Assembly (NCBI GenBank): GCA_943331145.2
Contig: CALQKL020000113.1
Coordinates: 1-7,064, forward strand
Origin: Chitinophaga pinensis
GTDB taxonomy: Bacteria > Bacteroidota > Bacteroidia > Chitinophagales > Chitinophagaceae
Direction of reading: 5' to 3'
DNA length: 7,064 nucleotides
Part shown: positions 7,038-7,064 of the stretch, one piece after another
Position numbering within the stretch: the first letter of the stretch is position 1
How the letters are laid out: each line of letters begins with the position of its first letter
The notes under the pieces: model-generated
The model's input: the letters and a program-made list of their open reading frames with translations, nothing else
The model's database searches: none
Told to the model about the DNA's origin: nothing
Program-made: the position numbers and the translations under genes

Positions 7038-7064
7038 CAATTTAGGGAGTTAATTAACAATTAG

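Overview
The window looks like a piece of a Bacteroidota chromosome. The DNA is AT-rich and the genes lack clear Shine-Dalgarno sequences. It carries a GLPGLI-family secreted protein next to a large CarboxypepD_reg/plug/beta-barrel outer-membrane protein, a combination typical of this phylum. GlgA and GlgC resemble homologues I recall from Chitinophagaceae and Flavobacteriia. That finer placement is from memory and uncertain.

Layout: bases 1-404 (minus strand) hold the N-terminal 134 residues of a sugar transporter of the FHS (FucP/GluP-like) MFS family, cut by the window edge. A 155-bp divergent intergenic region (405-559) contains an A/T-only dyad and a plausible Bacteroidota-type promoter facing right. 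A tight two-gene operon follows on the plus strand: glgA (560-1975) and glgC (1986-3269), separated by 10 bp. Together they perform the two committed steps of glycogen synthesis: GlgC makes ADP-glucose and GlgA polymerises it. A convergent intergenic region (3270-3404) contains a strong hairpin whose T-tract serves the minus strand.

On the minus strand, reading right to left, lies a second two-gene operon. A 929-residue TonB-dependent-receptor-like outer-membrane protein (6984-4195) is followed 34 bp later by a 251-residue secreted GLPGLI protein (4160-3405), and then by the terminator. No SusD-like lipoprotein lies between or just after them, so this is not a classical SusCD glycan-uptake pair. 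The bases upstream of the receptor gene (6985-7064) hold small overlapping dyads that could be operator-like.

There are no RNA genes, CRISPR arrays, insertion sequences or phage genes that I can recognise, and no gene-free stretch exceeds 300 bp. Most of the window is ordinary metabolism. The receptor/GLPGLI pair, whose function I do not know, is the best candidate for an uncharacterised system. The transporter's apparent loss of the key FucP aspartate is a second point worth checking.
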